From positions 1 through 38,614 of the forward strand of contig DVDU01000083.1 of the NCBI GenBank assembly GCA_015296065.1: DNA of 38,614 bases. The letters are read 5' to 3'. A program made the position numbers and the translations under genes. Origin of the DNA: Oscillatoriaceae cyanobacterium M33_DOE_052. GTDB taxonomy: Bacteria; Cyanobacteriota; Cyanobacteriia; Cyanobacteriales; Laspinemataceae. Below the pieces are notes generated by a model that saw only the letters and a program-made list of their open reading frames with translations, made no database searches and had not been told where the DNA came from. This document shows positions 8,974 to 16,941 of this stretch, piece after piece (positions within the stretch are counted from its first letter, which is position 1; each line of letters opens with the position of its first letter).

Positions 8974-10145
8974 TATATAAGTTAGGTTATGAACTAGGCC
9001 GCACAAACGCGGACCTAGAGCTGAAAACGCGATCGGGCTCTTACCTCAACGAGGTAGCCGTGTTGTCATAGCGCTGGATATTTCCGGTTTTATGAAAGGG
9101 CGAAGCCAAAACCCTCAAAGGTTAGTTAATGCGGGAGAAACCCCCGACACCAGCAACCCGGTTTTTATCAGCCCAGCCAGCCCATCAGGGTTGGCGATCG
9201 GCCCAGAGGGAGCCAGGGAGAGCATCCCGCCGCCTCTAGGGGCGAAGCCTTCTGGCGAGTCATCTGGAGCTAAACCCAAGAATTGATCATCATCAGGCTT
9301 CGCCCCACCCAGAGTAGTGGCCAAAACCGCATACTCCCAAGCTAGGAACCTCAGCAGGGAACGAGATATAAATGGCTTATAATAATGGCCTGATAGGTGT
9401 TGTCGGCGCCCACTTCCTGGCGAGCCGGTCCTAGTAGCCGCAAAAGTCTCTTTTGCGGCAGGAAATTCAGCCCCAGCCAGTGGGTTTGCGCAAAAGGGTG
9501 CCATATAGAATTTTGCCGCCAGCACTCTCGCAACCCGGTTTCTCCACCAGAAATCTGGGAACCACCAGCGAGAAAGCCGGTTTCTTTTCCCAGAGAGAAG
9601 CCAGTTGACACCACCAACAGCAACCAGCCAGTGCATCCGACAGTTCCATCCTTAGTGGCATCACCAAAACGCCGTGAATTGTATCGGCGTTACCCCTCTG
9701 GGCGAGCAAGAATCCCAGCCCCCTGGGGAAACCCTGTCAACCTCAAAAAACCAAATGCAGGTTTCTGATGCCTGCACCACAGACCAATAGCCAATGCTTA
9801 TGACCAAGGACAGCAAAAATCAGCAAAATTCCCCGGTCTGCCCACCCCACCAGGAGGGAAGGCGGCTGGGACTATGGGGGACGGCGGGAGAAATTGTCGC
9901 GGCTGTGACGGAAAGCGGTGGTTGCCCCAATTGGGCGGACATCAGACCCAAAACGTCCCCGCTGGGGGTGGCGAAAACCTAATGGTCCAGACTATATACC
10001 AGTCGCTGATGACCGCCAGCCGGGATGCCTTTGGAGAACACCGCACGAACGCCGACGCTTCGCAGACCTATCGGTTCAGGCGTCGCGTCAGCATCACGCT
10101 TGCCCAGCATCCAGCACCAGTGAGACTCGATCCATTAGCATATAA
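8974..10145. other. Long non-coding region with hairpins and dispersed repeats
   Basis: About 1.17 kb without a credible gene. Open frames here are Pro/Gly/Trp-rich and built from intergenic repeats. Visible structures are a TACCTC-aac-GAGGTA hairpin at 9042-9056 shortly after rsmH, possibly part of its terminator; a perfect 10-bp hairpin GCCGCAAAAG-tct-CTTTTGCGGC at 9437-9459; and degenerate copies of the AAACCCGGTTT repeat near 9160, 9531 and 9571. The right end has TATAAG at about 10141-10146, just before the response-regulator gene. A long leader for that gene or an unrecognised small RNA remains possible. Confidence 0.5.
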
Positions 10146-11825
10146 GTGGGGTATTGCATGAGTCGGGGAAAAGGGAGGAAGCTAAAACTGATGGTGGTCG
10201 ATGATGAAATCGACAACCTTGACTTGCTTTACCGGACTTTTAGGCGAGATTTTCAAGTTTACAGAGCCGATAGCGGTTTTAGCGCTCTAGACACTCTGGA
10301 TAAAAACGGAGAAATGGCCATCATTATCTCCGACCAGCGGATGCCAGAAATGAATGGCACCGAGTTTTTGAGCAAAACCGTAGATACCTTTCCAGACACG
10401 ATTCGGATTCTGCTGACGGGCTACACTGACGTAGAAGACTTGGTGGAGGCAATCAACTCCGGCCAGGTGTTCAAGTACATCACCAAGCCTTGGAACCCAG
10501 AAGAACTCAAGGCCGTAGTCCAGCAAGCATCCGACACCTATCAAATCCTCAAGAAAAGAACCAATGAGCTAAATCGCACCCTGCGCCGAGAATCTCTATT
10601 AAACGCCGTGATGACGGCAATTCGGGAATCCTTGGACTATCGGGGCATGCTACAAACCATTGTCGAGGCAGTGGGGCAGAACTTTGAGGCTGCTAGCTGC
10701 ATCCTATTTCCCGTGGAGGGCGATCGGCTAATTCCCGACGCCGTTTCCTACCACGCCCACAGCGACAGCGCCATACCCGCCAAAATCGACGATGAGCCCC
10801 TCATCCAAGCCGTCTTAGAAACCCGCCAACCAGAATTAGTCCCCAGCGAAGAAAACGACGGCAGCAGCAGCAAACTCGTAGTCCCCCTGATTTGCCAGCA
10901 GGACATGCTCGCCATCATGTCCCTGTCCCAAGACGGCAGCGGCAACAGTTGGCCCGCTGAGGACATCGAACTCATCGAAGGCGTCGCCGAACAAGCCGCC
11001 CTCGCACTTTCCCAAGCCAAGCTGTACCAGCGCACCCAAGAGCAAGCCGAGCAAATGCGCGCCGAACTCGAGGTGGCCCGCCAAATCCAAACCAACCTGC
11101 TCCGTCAAAGCTGGCCGGAACTAGACACCGCCAAGGTCCAAGCCTGCTGCTTTCCCGCCCGCGCCGTCGGCGGCGATTTCTTTGAAGTTTACATCCACTC
11201 CAGCGGTGACATCTGGCTAGCAGTAGGAGACGTTTCTGGCAAAGGAGTCCCCGCCGCCTTATTCATGGCTAGCGCCATGTCTGTGCTGCGTCGCGAACTC
11301 GCTCAAGACATCTCCCCCGAACCAATGGATGCCATCATCAATCTCAATGCCAGTCTGGCAGATGACCTGATGGGCAACAACTGCTTTATTACAATGGTTT
11401 TAGCCCGTTACCGCCCCACCACCAAGGAGCTAGCATACGTCAATGCCGGTCACATCTACCCCCTAATTTGGTCTCATCAAGCGGTGATCGCCGGAGCCAC
11501 CGACATCGAACCAAATTTCCTCAAAGCTAGGGGCATTCCCCTAGGGATATTGCCCGTATGGCGCGGCAAATCCGGGAGCTTAGATTTGAATGCGGGAGAA
11601 GTACTGCTGCTTACCAGCGATGGGATCACCGAGGCCACCATTACCCATCCCAACCCCGCATTGAACAACCTCAGTGCTGGAGCCATGCTCAACCAAGAAG
11701 GTCTGTGGCAGTTGCTACTCACGGAAACCACCGCTCTCGACGTTAATCGCCTATTAGAGCGCGTCCGAGAATTGGCAACTGAGCAGGAAGACGACCAAAC
11801 AATCCTTTCTCTGGAGGTTCTCTAA
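10146..11825 (+). CDS. Response regulator-GAF-SpoIIE (PP2C-type) phosphatase
   Basis: A 559-residue cytoplasmic signalling protein. The N-terminal receiver domain (about 14-130) has acidic pair Asp19/Asp20, phosphoacceptor Asp63 in ISDQRMPEMNG and Lys114 in ITKPW, and resembles RpfG-type receivers. A GAF domain follows (about 155-300), then a coiled coil, then a SpoIIE/RsbU phosphatase domain (about 315-559) with GGDFFEV, GDVSGKG, TSDGITEA and the final EDDQTIL aspartates. Such proteins dephosphorylate an anti-sigma-factor antagonist in partner-switching pathways. The next gene, 3 nt away, encodes the expected RsbW-like kinase. Start choice is uncertain: GTG at 10146 or ATG at 10158 (MSRGKGRK); neither has a strong ribosome site. 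Confidence 0.92.
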   Translation: MGYCMSRGKGRKLKLMVVDDEIDNLDLLYRTFRRDFQVYRADSGFSALDTLDKNGEMAIIISDQRMPEMNGTEFLSKTVDTFPDTIRILLTGYTDVEDLVEAINSGQVFKYITKPWNPEELKAVVQQASDTYQILKKRTNELNRTLRRESLLNAVMTAIRESLDYRGMLQTIVEAVGQNFEAASCILFPVEGDRLIPDAVSYHAHSDSAIPAKIDDEPLIQAVLETRQPELVPSEENDGSSSKLVVPLICQQDMLAIMSLSQDGSGNSWPAEDIELIEGVAEQAALALSQAKLYQRTQEQAEQMRAELEVARQIQTNLLRQSWPELDTAKVQACCFPARAVGGDFFEVYIHSSGDIWLAVGDVSGKGVPAALFMASAMSVLRRELAQDISPEPMDAIINLNASLADDLMGNNCFITMVLARYRPTTKELAYVNAGHIYPLIWSHQAVIAGATDIEPNFLKARGIPLGILPVWRGKSGSLDLNAGEVLLLTSDGITEATITHPNPALNNLSAGAMLNQEGLWQLLLTETTALDVNRLLERVRELATEQEDDQTILSLEVL

Positions 11826-11828
11826 TCA

Positions 11829-12254
11829 ATGAAAACAGAGTTGCACGTCCCCAGCGACTTACGGTTTCTCACCGTAGTAGAAAACTGGCTGTTAACCAGT
11901 ATGGAAATGGAGCTGGGAGACCATGTGGACTGGCCCCGGCACTCTAATCGCTGGCGCTTGGTTCTCGCCGAAGCCTATTCTAACGTGGTACGTCACGCCC
12001 ATCGGGAACAGCCACATATTCCCGTCTTGTTGCGCTTGGAACTGAAAGAGCGGGACATCGCTTTGGAAGTATGGGACCAAGGCAAAGGCTATGACCTCTC
12101 CGACTACGCCGAACCCGTCCCCGAAAAAATGCCTGATGGTGGCTATGGTTGGCTAATTATGAAGCGGTTAATGGATCGGGTCGAGTATGTCCTCCAAACC
12201 GGTAGTGGTAACTGTCTCAAGTTGCAAACCACACTCCCAGAAGCGAAAAAGTAG
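11829..12254 (+). CDS. RsbW-like anti-sigma factor / serine kinase (HATPase_c)
   Basis: A 141-residue GHKL-fold ATPase without a histidine-phosphotransfer domain. The N-box is AEAYSNVVRHAH (Glu48, Asn52), the G1 box is DQGKGYD (83-89) and the G2 region is GGYGWLIMKRL (104-114). RsbW/SpoIIAB proteins phosphorylate STAS-domain antagonists on serine and bind sigma factors. Its start lies 3 nt after the phosphatase stop, with TGGAGG as ribosome site inside the preceding gene, so the two are translationally linked and form an opposed kinase/phosphatase pair. No STAS antagonist gene is present nearby. The stop codon lies inside the inverted repeat beginning at 12253. Confidence 0.9.
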   Translation: MKTELHVPSDLRFLTVVENWLLTSMEMELGDHVDWPRHSNRWRLVLAEAYSNVVRHAHREQPHIPVLLRLELKERDIALEVWDQGKGYDLSDYAEPVPEKMPDGGYGWLIMKRLMDRVEYVLQTGSGNCLKLQTTLPEAKK

Positions 12255-12604
12255 GGGCATCGCCTCGGTTTCATCTCAGCTTTAAGATAAAAGTTAGTGA
12301 TGCCGTACCCCCACCCCATCTGTTTCCTGAAACCGCAAGCACAATCTCGGAATTGATAAATTTTTACCAGGATGTTGCATCGGGCGTTTTCTAGAGGAGA
12401 TTCTACTAACTCAATCAGGGTGCATTTTTAGCTACACATATGCTTTTATCACAGCCCCAAACAATCATGGACAAAACATCTGTAGGGGCACGGCATCATT
12501 AATATTTATTGGCCAACCCGAATGTTACTGAGGCCGTGCCAAGCTGCCAGACGAGGGAGAAAAAATTGAGGGGCATCGTGTCATCACAAGAGATGGAGTT
12601 ACTT
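12253..12604. other. Intergenic region with two palindromic elements
   Basis: A hairpin-capable element at 12253-12314 begins GTAGGGGCATC and ends GATGCCGTACCCCC; it could end the SpoIIE/RsbW transcript. A second, with 8-bp arms GGCACGGC (12487-12494) and GCCGTGCC (12533-12540), lies upstream of the Uma2 gene. Both belong to the GTAGGGGCA...TGCCCCTAC type of short inverted repeats seen elsewhere in this window (6371, 22132-22272). I see no gene in between. Confidence 0.5.
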
Positions 12605-13180
12605 ATGGCAACTGGGTTACTTAACCGGCTATTTACAATTACAGAATACCATGCCATGATTGACAATGGTATCTTAACGGAAAATGACCGGGTTGAGTTA
12701 ATTAAAGGCGAAATTGTTTATATGTCTCCTATCGGCAGAAGGCATGCAGCACAAGTGAAGCGGATTGCCGAGGTACTTTATCGCTATTTATTAGGTAGAG
12801 TCACAATTGGGGTGCAAGACCCCGTAGAATTAGATAATCATTCAGAGCCACTACCAGATATTTCCCTGCTCCAACGACGGGGGGACTTCTATCAGTCAGC
12901 ACACCCTCAGCCTGAAGATATTTTACTGTTAGTGGAAGTAGCAGATACCACCGCTGAAACCGATAAAGCCGTGGAAATTACTCTTTATGCCGAAAATAAT
13001 ATTGTGGAAGTTTGGCTGGTGGATATTAATGCCCAATCTGTGGAAGTTTATCGGGAACCTTCGGGGAATGGCTACCAAAGGATTCAAAGATTGCAGCGAG
13101 GTCAAACTTTATCAATTTTAGCTTTACCAGATATCGAGATGACTGTAGATGAGGTTTTGGGGGAGGGTATGCTTACCTGA
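12605..13180 (+). CDS. Uma2-family PD-(D/E)XK nuclease-fold protein (DUF820)
   Basis: A 191-residue Uma2/DUF820 protein, a family hugely expanded in cyanobacteria. The restriction-endonuclease-like core shows RVELIKGEIVYMSP, the acidic PDISLL, LLLVEVADTT and a lysine in DKAVEITLYA, followed by VEVWLVDI. The probable metal-binding Asp-Glu-Lys set is thus intact. Biological function is unknown; a link to transposition or defence has been proposed for the family. I chose the ATG at 12605, which has GGAG 6 nt upstream (12595-12598), over ATG 12593 and a TTG at 12509 that would add residues from an intergenic repeat. A small antitoxin-sized gene follows 66 nt downstream. Confidence 0.88.
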   Translation: MATGLLNRLFTITEYHAMIDNGILTENDRVELIKGEIVYMSPIGRRHAAQVKRIAEVLYRYLLGRVTIGVQDPVELDNHSEPLPDISLLQRRGDFYQSAHPQPEDILLLVEVADTTAETDKAVEITLYAENNIVEVWLVDINAQSVEVYREPSGNGYQRIQRLQRGQTLSILALPDIEMTVDEVLGEGMLT

Positions 13181-13246
13181 GAGCCACAAAATCATTGGAT
13201 ATTGGTGCTATAATTGATTGATTATCACACAAACAAGGAGATAAAT

Positions 13247-13408
13247 ATGCAAGTCAAAGATATGACCGTTGAGCAACTACAAGACTTAATCCGTCATACA
13301 GTTGAGCAATGTTTAGAAGAATATTTTGGCGACCCTGATGCTGGGTTAGTAGTTAAAGAAGAGGTCAAACAGCAATTGCTAGCATCCCTACAGCGCCAAG
13401 CTGCTTAA
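13247..13408 (+). CDS. Small antitoxin-sized protein, orphan
   Basis: A 53-residue acidic helical protein starting MQVKDMTVEQLQDLI, with AAGGAG (13235-13240) six nucleotides before the ATG at 13247. Its length and composition (DLIRHTVEQCLEEYFGDPD) resemble small cyanobacterial proteins often found beside RelE/ParE- or PIN-type toxins. No toxin gene is seen here: downstream is 118 nt of non-coding sequence and then a convergent gene. It could be a solitary antitoxin remnant or a partner of the upstream Uma2 protein. A longer in-frame start at 13214 lacks a ribosome site. Confidence 0.6.
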   Translation: MQVKDMTVEQLQDLIRHTVEQCLEEYFGDPDAGLVVKEEVKQQLLASLQRQAA

Positions 13409-13526
13409 AATTATAAAAAACTTGGCTTCAGCAGATGGAAAAACGGAAATAAATTTATGAAAAATTAATGGCGAATCGCTCTTGTTGTGAGGATTCGCCA
13501 CATCTTACATCATCGCCAACACTGCA

Positions 13527-13928
13527 TTAATCATCAAATTTAAAACTTAATTCAACCCTCCCCTTACTTTTCATTTCTGCCACAATATCAGCCGGAATGT
13601 TGGTCACTTTTTTTACTTCTGCAGTCACAGTATTGACAAAATTTTTCTCTCCTTTTCTGCTGTAGGTTTTAATTTCCATCATTTTTTGCCTTTCGTCAAG
13701 AACCAGACGGCTCCCCAACACAGAAGCTCCTGTTTGTTCAATTCGTCGGTGGATTTTTTTAATATCCGCATCCAGATAATCAAAATCTAATGTCCCTCGC
13801 TGAATACTGATAAAGGTGTCAACCTCAATCACCTCTTCTTCCCAGGCTTGGGATATTTTTTCTCCCGCATTTTTTAGGGTGCCGAATATTTTCCAAACCT
13901 TATCCCCGATGCTTTCTGTATTTGACAT
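13527..13928 (-). CDS. Uncharacterised protein, third gene of AAA+/membrane unit
   Basis: A 133-residue soluble, lysine- and glutamate-rich protein that I do not recognise. The N-terminal half (about 10-35) is amphipathic helical; the rest alternates strands and helices and ends in the acidic RVELSFKFDD. There is no signal peptide, membrane segment, Cys/His cluster or P-loop. It is the last gene of a co-directional set after the AAA+ ATPase and the membrane protein (57-nt gap), which suggests a shared function. It could be a substrate, adaptor or secreted-system component of the ATPase (inference only). Confidence 0.65.
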   Translation of the reverse strand: MSNTESIGDKVWKIFGTLKNAGEKISQAWEEEVIEVDTFISIQRGTLDFDYLDADIKKIHRRIEQTGASVLGSRLVLDERQKMMEIKTYSRKGEKNFVNTVTAEVKKVTNIPADIVAEMKSKGRVELSFKFDD

Positions 13929-13985
13929 ATTAATTCTCTCAATGCAAGATTTTTTTTGTTTATGAAGAAACGCGCTATTACAGCT

Positions 13986-14345
13986 TCAAGTTGGCCTTTG
14001 CAACAGTTGTAAAGCGGCTTTCCTGCGAAGTTGATTTAGGTATTCTTCAGGTATCTGATTTTCGTTCACTTCTTGTCTCCTGCTTTCTATTCTGAGTTTA
14101 CCAGTGCGAATGTTCATCACATAAACTTCCGCCTCTTTATAATATCGAGAGCCTTCCTTAACTAACTTAACTACCGCATCTGAAGTAACCTCAATGGCAT
14201 AATTAATTGCGTCTAGTATAGCTCCAACTACACGATTAGCCCAGGCTATGATATCATCCCAAAAGTACCCAACAAGCATTCCTGTCCCAAAACTTAGAGC
14301 CGCCGCCGCTCCAACAAGAATCCAATCGATAACGAGAAGCATCAT
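13986..14345 (-). CDS. Small single-pass membrane protein of AAA+ operon
   Basis: A 119-residue protein with one N-terminal hydrophobic segment (about 3-28, containing GTGMLVGYFW), then an amphipathic region and a basic C-terminal tail. No homologous family is recognised. Its ATG directly abuts the TAA of the AAA+ gene, and its ribosome site GGAGGA lies in the last codons of that gene, so translation is coupled. It is likely to anchor or be acted on by the ATPase at the membrane (inference). A second ATG follows immediately (MM start). Confidence 0.7.
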   Translation of the reverse strand: MMLLVIDWILVGAAAALSFGTGMLVGYFWDDIIAWANRVVGAILDAINYAIEVTSDAVVKLVKEGSRYYKEAEVYVMNIRTGKLRIESRRQEVNENQIPEEYLNQLRRKAALQLLQRPT

Positions 14346-15242
14346 TTATTCCTCCGGTAAGTCTGAACTAGGTGCATCTTCTACCACAATTTCGGTAGGG
14401 TTAATCTTTTTGTGGCGCAACTTGATAAGTTTGTAATTATTGATTTGGGCATTGATGAGAGCTTCATCCACAATATTGGCTTTACCTGCTAACAACTTCA
14501 AACCCAGCTTAATCGTGATATTTCTAATATCACCGCCACATAAACCATCGCTGATTTCTGCCGCTCTCTCATAAGTGATGTTTCGGGGAACATTTTTAGA
14601 TAAATGAAACTCCCACAGTTGAGTTCGCATCTCCTGGTCGGGGATGGGAAATTCTACATTAAAGATAATCCGACGTAAGAAAGCCTCATCGTAGTTTTCA
14701 AACAGGTTGGTGGCAAAGATTATCACTCCATTAAACTTATCCATCAGGGTTAACAGTGTGCTTTTGGCTGAGTTGACCCCATGATCCGCTGCCTGGGATA
14801 AGTTGGAAATTCTTTTGCTCAATACAGCATCTGCTTCATCAAAGAATAACAAACTCTGGTTGTTCTCAGCGTCTTGGAAAACTTTTGATAAATTTTTGGA
14901 TGTCCTACCGACCAGTTCAGATTCTAATTCACCGTAGTTAACCTTAATGATATTAGTTCCTAATTTTTGGGCAATGGCTTCAGCGGTAATGCTTTTCCCT
15001 GTACCAGGGGGGCCAAAAAAATTGATGCTTAAACCTTTGCCGGTTTTGAGAAACCGATTAAACTCCCATGCGTATAATAACTTTTCCTTATTCTTTACAT
15101 AAGCAATCATCTCCTCAATTTGCTCCAAGGTGGTTTTGGACAAGGCGATTTCACCTAATGTCCACTGGGGGGTCTCTATGAGACCACTGGCCCCATCTTT
15201 GCCGCCTGACTCTTTTTTATCCCTCACTATTTCATATTTCAT
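14346..15242 (-). CDS. Single-domain AAA+ ATPase (classical AAA, CDC48/FtsH-like)
   Basis: A 298-residue AAA+ ATPase with a short N-terminal region. Walker A GPPGTGKS (77-84), pore-loop region near VNYGELESELVGRT, Walker B LLFFDEAD (131-138), sensor-1 FATN (176-179), paired arginine-finger residues in DEAFLRRI (Arg190/191) and sensor-2-like GGDIRNI are all present, so it should hydrolyse ATP as a hexamer. There is no protease or nuclease domain. Single-module AAA proteins typically remodel or extract proteins. It heads a tight three-gene set with a membrane protein and an unknown protein and lies divergent from a STAND ATPase gene, sharing a 199-bp upstream region with tandem repeats. Confidence 0.88.
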   Translation of the reverse strand: MKYEIVRDKKESGGKDGASGLIETPQWTLGEIALSKTTLEQIEEMIAYVKNKEKLLYAWEFNRFLKTGKGLSINFFGPPGTGKSITAEAIAQKLGTNIIKVNYGELESELVGRTSKNLSKVFQDAENNQSLLFFDEADAVLSKRISNLSQAADHGVNSAKSTLLTLMDKFNGVIIFATNLFENYDEAFLRRIIFNVEFPIPDQEMRTQLWEFHLSKNVPRNITYERAAEISDGLCGGDIRNITIKLGLKLLAGKANIVDEALINAQINNYKLIKLRHKKINPTEIVVEDAPSSDLPEE

Positions 15243-15345
15243 GGTTCGATGTGGTTCTTGCCTACTAGCGTCATTGCCTTGGGGATTCCCAAGGTACTAC
15301 TTTATCTCATAATAAGGCAACCATGTTTAGAGTCAAGTCTGAAAA

Positions 15346-15410
15346 GTACGAAAATTAGTCACCCCGAAAAAGTACGAAAAGTACGAAAAGTACGAAAAGT
15401 ATAGTATAAT
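15346..15410 (+). promoter_or_regulatory. Tandem GTACGAAAA repeats overlapping a TATAAT promoter
   Basis: Four exact copies of GTACGAAAA lie at 15346-15354, 15372-15380, 15381-15389 and 15390-15398; the last three are head to tail. A GTA remnant then leads into TATAAT at 15405-15410, 31 nt before the STAND gene start. The normal -35 position (about 15382-15387) falls inside the repeats and lacks a TTGACA match. The arrangement suggests a multi-copy binding site for a regulator acting at this promoter and perhaps at the divergent AAA+ operon. Confidence 0.6.
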
Positions 15411-15441
15411 CAGGTTTGAGTAACTCACTAGGGTTGGCTTT

Positions 15442-16827
15442 ATGGATATCGAGGAAGTGTTGAGGATAGCAGACGGTCTGGTTTTTGCCAAAACAGGGAA
15501 ACATTTAGAGCATTTGCAAAAAACTGTATTAACAGGTACAATTTCGGGTAAAACCTACCCGGAAATAGCCCAAGAGGAGGGTTTTAGTGAAAGTCATGTG
15601 AAAAATGTGGGCCATGAGCTATGGCAGATTCTATCGTTAGCATTAGGGAAAAAAGTGACAAAATCTAACTTGAAAGCTATCTTTAAGACGGTAAGAAGTA
15701 ATAATTTAAATGCTTCTATTTCGGTGGTATGTAATAATAATCCAACCCTCAAGAATATTAACATTTTTGCCGGACAAGAGGAGAGGAGTCCCGCAACTAC
15801 GCAAAACTATGAACCCAACCCAAATCAACCCCAAATCGATTTAGGGGATGCACCGGAAATTTTTAGCTTTTACGGACGCAAGGATGAAATCGCCACCCTG
15901 AAAGGCTGGTTCGGAGAAGAACGCTGTCGCCTTGTGGAACTGCTGGGAATGAGCGGAATTGGGAAAACGACGATCGCCATCCGTTTAATTGAGCAAATCC
16001 AATCCCATTTCGATTATGTCATCTATCGCAGTCTGTGCTTTTCCCCCACCCTAGAAACAACCCTAACCAACCTGCTCCAAAACTTCTGCCAACCCGCGGA
16101 AATTCCGCCGCTGCTGGAAACGCAAATCTCCCAACTCCTCAACCACCTACGCTCCGATCGCTGTCTGATTATCCTTGATGACGTGCAGATGCTTTTTCGC
16201 AGCGGCGAGTTAGCTGGAGAATATCGACCTGGCTTTGAAAATTATCCTTTATTTTTCACGCGAATCGCCGAAACTCATCACCAGAGCAGCTTTCTATTAA
16301 TCAGCCGCGAGAAATTTAGAGAATTTAGCCAATTAGAAAAACCACCTTACCCCGTTCGCTCCTTTGTCCTCGGGAGTTTAGGCGCGGGGATCAAAGAAAT
16401 CTTAATGGAGCATGAATTATCAGATGAAGACAACTGGGGTACTTTAATCAATGCCTACCAAGGTAATCCGCTTTGGTTAGACCTGACTGCTACCATGATT
16501 AAGGAGCTATGTGAAGGCAAAGTTGGGGAATTTTTGCAATATGAGACTTTAATTTTATGCGAATCGGTGCGCTCGCAACTAGAACAACAATTTCAGCGAT
16601 TAACCCCCGCAGAACAGGCTATTATGATTCAGCTTGCCCAGGAGGATGCCCCGTTGACTTTACACCAAATTATCAAAAAATGCCAGTTCAATCCGGCGGA
16701 GTTATTAAATGCCATGCAATCTTTAGGACGGAGGTTAATGCTCGAAACCAACGATGTCGGTAACATAACTTATTTTCAGCTTAACCCTGTGTGGAAGCAG
16801 TATGTAAAAGAGCGGTCTCAGGGCTAA
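15442..16827 (+). CDS. Minimal STAND ATPase: N-terminal HTH + NB-ARC + winged helix
   Basis: A 461-residue protein. Residues 1-85 match the HTH-like domain found at the N-terminus of many cyanobacterial STAND and vWA-MoxR-associated proteins (MDIEEVLRIADGLVFAKTG, then YPEIAQEEGFSESHVK). After a linker, the NB-ARC/NACHT-type NTPase shows P-loop GMSGIGKT (169-176), Walker B LIILDDV (242-248), the sensor-like LLISRE (285-290) and GNPL (341-344, equivalent of GLPL). A winged-helix region runs to the end. Large relatives continue into WD40, TPR or pentapeptide repeats that sense a trigger; here the protein stops after the winged helix. It may be a regulator or a conflict-system switch with its sensor on another protein (inference). 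Confidence 0.88.
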   Translation: MDIEEVLRIADGLVFAKTGKHLEHLQKTVLTGTISGKTYPEIAQEEGFSESHVKNVGHELWQILSLALGKKVTKSNLKAIFKTVRSNNLNASISVVCNNNPTLKNINIFAGQEERSPATTQNYEPNPNQPQIDLGDAPEIFSFYGRKDEIATLKGWFGEERCRLVELLGMSGIGKTTIAIRLIEQIQSHFDYVIYRSLCFSPTLETTLTNLLQNFCQPAEIPPLLETQISQLLNHLRSDRCLIILDDVQMLFRSGELAGEYRPGFENYPLFFTRIAETHHQSSFLLISREKFREFSQLEKPPYPVRSFVLGSLGAGIKEILMEHELSDEDNWGTLINAYQGNPLWLDLTATMIKELCEGKVGEFLQYETLILCESVRSQLEQQFQRLTPAEQAIMIQLAQEDAPLTLHQIIKKCQFNPAELLNAMQSLGRRLMLETNDVGNITYFQLNPVWKQYVKERSQG

Positions 16828-16888
16828 AAGCGTCAATTATCCCCTAAAAATTTCCCGCCATGCTCTTCCAGATTCTCAAAAAGTATGC

Positions 16889-16894
16889 TATAAT
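16889..16894 (+). promoter_or_regulatory. Putative -10 box (TATAAT) of queG
   Basis: A perfect TATAAT lies 47 nt before the only possible queG start codon, with TTCCAG at 16866-16871 as a weak -35 candidate. The upstream STAND gene ends at 16827, so queG probably has its own promoter. Confidence 0.45.
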
Positions 16895-16941
16895 TACCAG
16901 CGACAAAAAATACCTGACGCAACTCACCCGCAATCCTCACA

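Noticed and set aside
9115-9636. A 173-codon minus-strand open frame and overlapping frames in the rsmH downstream region
   Set aside because: Composition is Trp/Pro/Gly-rich, it overlaps other frames, is built from dispersed palindromic repeats, and shows no domain pattern.
15346-15398. Possible CRISPR-like array
   Set aside because: Units are only 9 bp and directly adjacent with no unique spacers; they fit an operator, not a CRISPR.
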